This document shows positions 61,742 to 64,000 of a stretch of 64,000 bases of DNA, in pieces (within the stretch, counting starts at the first letter, position 1; each line of letters begins with the position of its first letter). Under the pieces are notes generated by a model, which saw only the letters and a list, made by a program, of their open reading frames with translations, was not told the origin of the DNA and did no database searches. The position numbers were made by a program, and so were the translations under genes. This stretch comes from Dillenia suffruticosa (Eukaryota > Streptophyta > Magnoliopsida > Dilleniales > Dilleniaceae), in the NCBI GenBank assembly GCA_033439265.1, contig JAVTVX010000017.1, positions 2,451,001-2,515,000 on the forward strand. The letters are read 5' to 3'.

Positions 61742-63711
61742 AGACCATCGGCTCTATTTGTATGGCAGCTGATTTTGTAGTATCGTTTCCTATATTAGTT
61801 TGAGAAAAAGCAAGCATACACATGTTGGTTCTGTAGTAGTTGGACTCGCAGTGAACACCATTGGCATTTGTACAACAGATTTCTCACCTGCATTTTACCT
61901 CTCTATGTCAAATTACATAAATTACCCTTCTCGATAATTTGTAATGATTGAATAGTAATCCAGGAATCACCAAATTTATAGATATTATATGCTTTTTATT
62001 TCTTGTGAAATTTATCTAACAATGTCTTTCCATTTTTGGTTGAGGGGATTAAAGTTCTACAATTACAAATGACAGCGAGTTAATGTCCCGAATTTATATA
62101 AAAGAGAAGTATTTCCATTATTTATATATAAAAAACCGGAAAAAGGAAAACGAAAAGAGGAACAATCATCTCTTCAAGCAAGTATGCCAAAAACCTTAGT
62201 GTTTCACTTTTGCAGTACAATTATGTAAAAACTATACCCTCTTAGTCCTAAATTTTGACTTGGTTGGGCTTAATGAGGGAGAAAGAATGCTTAATCAATA
62301 AGTATTTTTGAAGTTCATTAAATTTAGATAAGCAAAATAGTATTAAATCTTATATATATATATATATATATATGAATAAAATAATTTAACATTTATATAA
62401 AATTATCGATGATATATGGTCTAATAATCTATAACTATGTATAACAACATGTAACCATAAAGTCTAGACTAAAAATTATTAAGTCTATTAGACCATAATC
62501 TTAAGGCCCACGGAACACTGAGAAGTCTCTCGATAAATACCCATAAACGATTGAACTCTCTCTCTTTTGGTGGAACACTTTTACTTATGTCTCTTGACCA
62601 CTATTTGGTTAAACTCTCTCGGTGTCCCCTCTCTTGGCTACTACTGAGTGATTTCTCACTGAATAAAGTATCCACTCAGCAAATCAAGATCATGATTACT
62701 TAAGATTTGAATATCACTTAATTTTATGAGTAATCTCTTATAATAAGAAATGAAATCTCCATAACCGTGATAATTTGAATTTCTCTTAATCTATAGATCA
62801 TAAATTTTTTAAAGAATTTTTACTATAGTTTTAATAATTTTGAAAAATCTCTAGTTATCTTTTCATAAGACAACTAAGATTTCTACCTTCTAAGCAAGAG
62901 ATTTACCACTATATATACCTAGACCTGTCAAGTACGTTTTACAACTCTATATATACACATTATATATAAACTGCATATAACTATTCCAAGACTATTCTTT
63001 CTTTCACTTGATTTGTGTCGGAGATTTTTCTATTGAATCACTTTAGATAGACATTTGTAGGTCTTTCTACTCACGAAAGCCCAAAAGAGACATCAATATT
63101 GGTTTCTGTCCGGTCAACAAAACAATTCATATATGGACTAAAATCTTTCCCCAACACTCTGCATAAGTAGAAAATTAAAAATTTTTATATTTAGATAAGT
63201 TTAGATTAGTTAAACTATTTTTTAAAATGAAAAAAAATGAAATATAATGAGATAAATTATTGTGTATAATTTAATTTATTTAATTTTTGAATTTTAAAAT
63301 TTCACTCAAGTTATATATATTTTATTTTATATAAACGAAAAGGAAGGGGTTCTTAGGTAATTGCGCCGTTATGCTATGGGGGACATAATGTAAACATCAC
63401 CGCATCCGACGAAGGACATTTTTCAAATTTACCAAAATTGTCAATATTTCTGCTGGATTTTGATACTTGGGGGTCACGAAAGAGTCGGCAATACTGCCAC
63501 GTGTACAGCCAGATCTCGGGATGCACGCCCAATGGTGACCCTAGCCCCCAGCCTACAAGTATGCGCCGGCGCAACCTGAACACGAGTAGCCACAGGCACT
63601 GCGCAGGAGCACTCCTCCCTCCTCTTAGATGTTTCTTGATAGTCCCATGAAATTGACAACCGTATAAATTCCGACCCCTTTCCTTCCCTCGTCCTGTCTC
63701 TCAACCATATC
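61742..63711. other. Intergenic, with a TA repeat and a possible solo LTR
   Basis: There is a TA microsatellite at about 62349-62374. From about 62.4 to 63156 the sequence resembles a plant LTR read on the plus strand: a TATATATACC stretch near 62914, ACTTGATTTGTGTCGGAG near 63008 and a CCCCAACA end at 63156. The left end is not identified, so I list it only here. The last 60 bases are the leader of the next gene. Confidence 0.4.
63663..63669 (+). promoter_or_regulatory. Possible TATA box of the last gene
   Basis: TATAAAT 49 bases before the ATG at 63712. This would give a very short leader of roughly 15-25 bases, so the position is plausible but not certain. Confidence 0.45.
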
Positions 63712-64000
63712 ATGGCCACCTCCGTCAACAACATCGCCGCCACATTCGCCTCAATCCCAATTCCGTCGTCATCGTCGCCCGCTCAACAACCACCTCCGCC
63801 GTCATCATCAAATCACGCCAGCTTCACTCTCTCTCTCCCCTCCCCAAAATCGATCTCCACTTCCTGGAACCCACACGTCACTGGTCTCCACCGTTCTCAT
63901 AACAAAACCGCTCTCCTCAATCTCTACGGCCCTCCTGGCCCACCTCCCTCCTCCCAATCAATCTCCACCTTCCATCAAACCGTAAAGCACCGAGCGTCTA
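63712..64000 (+). CDS. N-terminal part of a probable plastid-targeted protein (runs off the window)
   Basis: An open frame of 96 codons from ATG 63712 to the edge without a stop. It starts MATSVNNIAATFASIPIPSS and is rich in Ser, Pro, Thr and Ala with few acidic residues, as in chloroplast transit peptides. Later pieces read LLNLYGPPGPPPSSQS and TFHQTVKHRAS. GC content is well above the flanking DNA, as expected for coding sequence. The mature domain is not in the window and I do not recognise the protein. The overlapping minus-strand frame (63474-63743) is a shadow. Confidence 0.7.
   Translation, partial: MATSVNNIAATFASIPIPSSSSPAQQPPPPSSSNHASFTLSLPSPKSISTSWNPHVTGLHRSHNKTALLNLYGPPGPPPSSQSISTFHQTVKHRAS

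Noticed and set aside
1-64000. tRNA, rRNA and CRISPR features
   Set aside because: B-box-like words were found only inside short A-tailed SINEs that lack a cloverleaf; there are no rRNA words and no regularly spaced direct repeats with unique spacers.

Overview
This is nuclear DNA from a flowering plant, most likely a eudicot. It has AT-rich intergenic sequence, many short introns, CT-rich leaders and plant-only gene families. The species cannot be named from the sequence.

Layout. (1) 498-8539, plus: the 3' two thirds of cytosolic phenylalanyl-tRNA synthetase alpha. One intron holds a tandem duplication split by an RTE-type LINE with a 19-bp target duplication. (2) 9446-13857, minus: an LRR receptor-like pseudokinase of the At2g16250 type, with a 23-nt microexon. 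(3) 13.9-26.5 kb: long intergenic stretch with several short SINE insertions and only tentative coding signal near 20.6-23.6 kb. (4) 26766-27160, plus: a RADIALIS-like single-MYB/SANT gene with a clear TATA box. (5) 29945-34996, plus: a Maf-family nucleotide pyrophosphatase carrying two tandem versions of the exon with the catalytic Asp. (6) 35.2-36.1 kb: a hAT MITE and a reversed SINE. (7) 37592-39151, plus: an intronless 3-ketoacyl-CoA synthase. (8) 42333-47091, minus: an 18-exon ERD6-like vacuolar sugar transporter. (9) 47.7-52.0 kb: a Tourist-like MITE, a purine-skewed tract and a TRIM nested in a SINE. (10) 52352-53566, plus: an AlkA-like DNA glycosylase with a polyglutamine tail, divergent from the transporter. 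The pair matches the Arabidopsis neighbours At1g75220/At1g75230 as I remember them. (11) 53.9-61.7 kb: decayed sequence with a diverged segmental duplication, another MITE, an F-box pseudogene and an AMP-dependent ligase pseudogene. (12) 63712 to the edge, plus: the start of a gene with a plastid-transit-like N terminus.

The genes are ordinary, unlinked plant housekeeping, signalling, wax/lipid and sugar-transport loci; they do not form one pathway. The most interesting observation is the duplicated exon of the Maf gene. The two copies are in the same phase, have lengths divisible by three, and encode Asp-Thr versus Asp-Gln at the position that separates the two bacterial Maf specificities. 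They could be mutually exclusive exons giving two enzyme isoforms. All exon joins were made by eye from splice signals, reading phase and remembered family sequence; no alignment was run.
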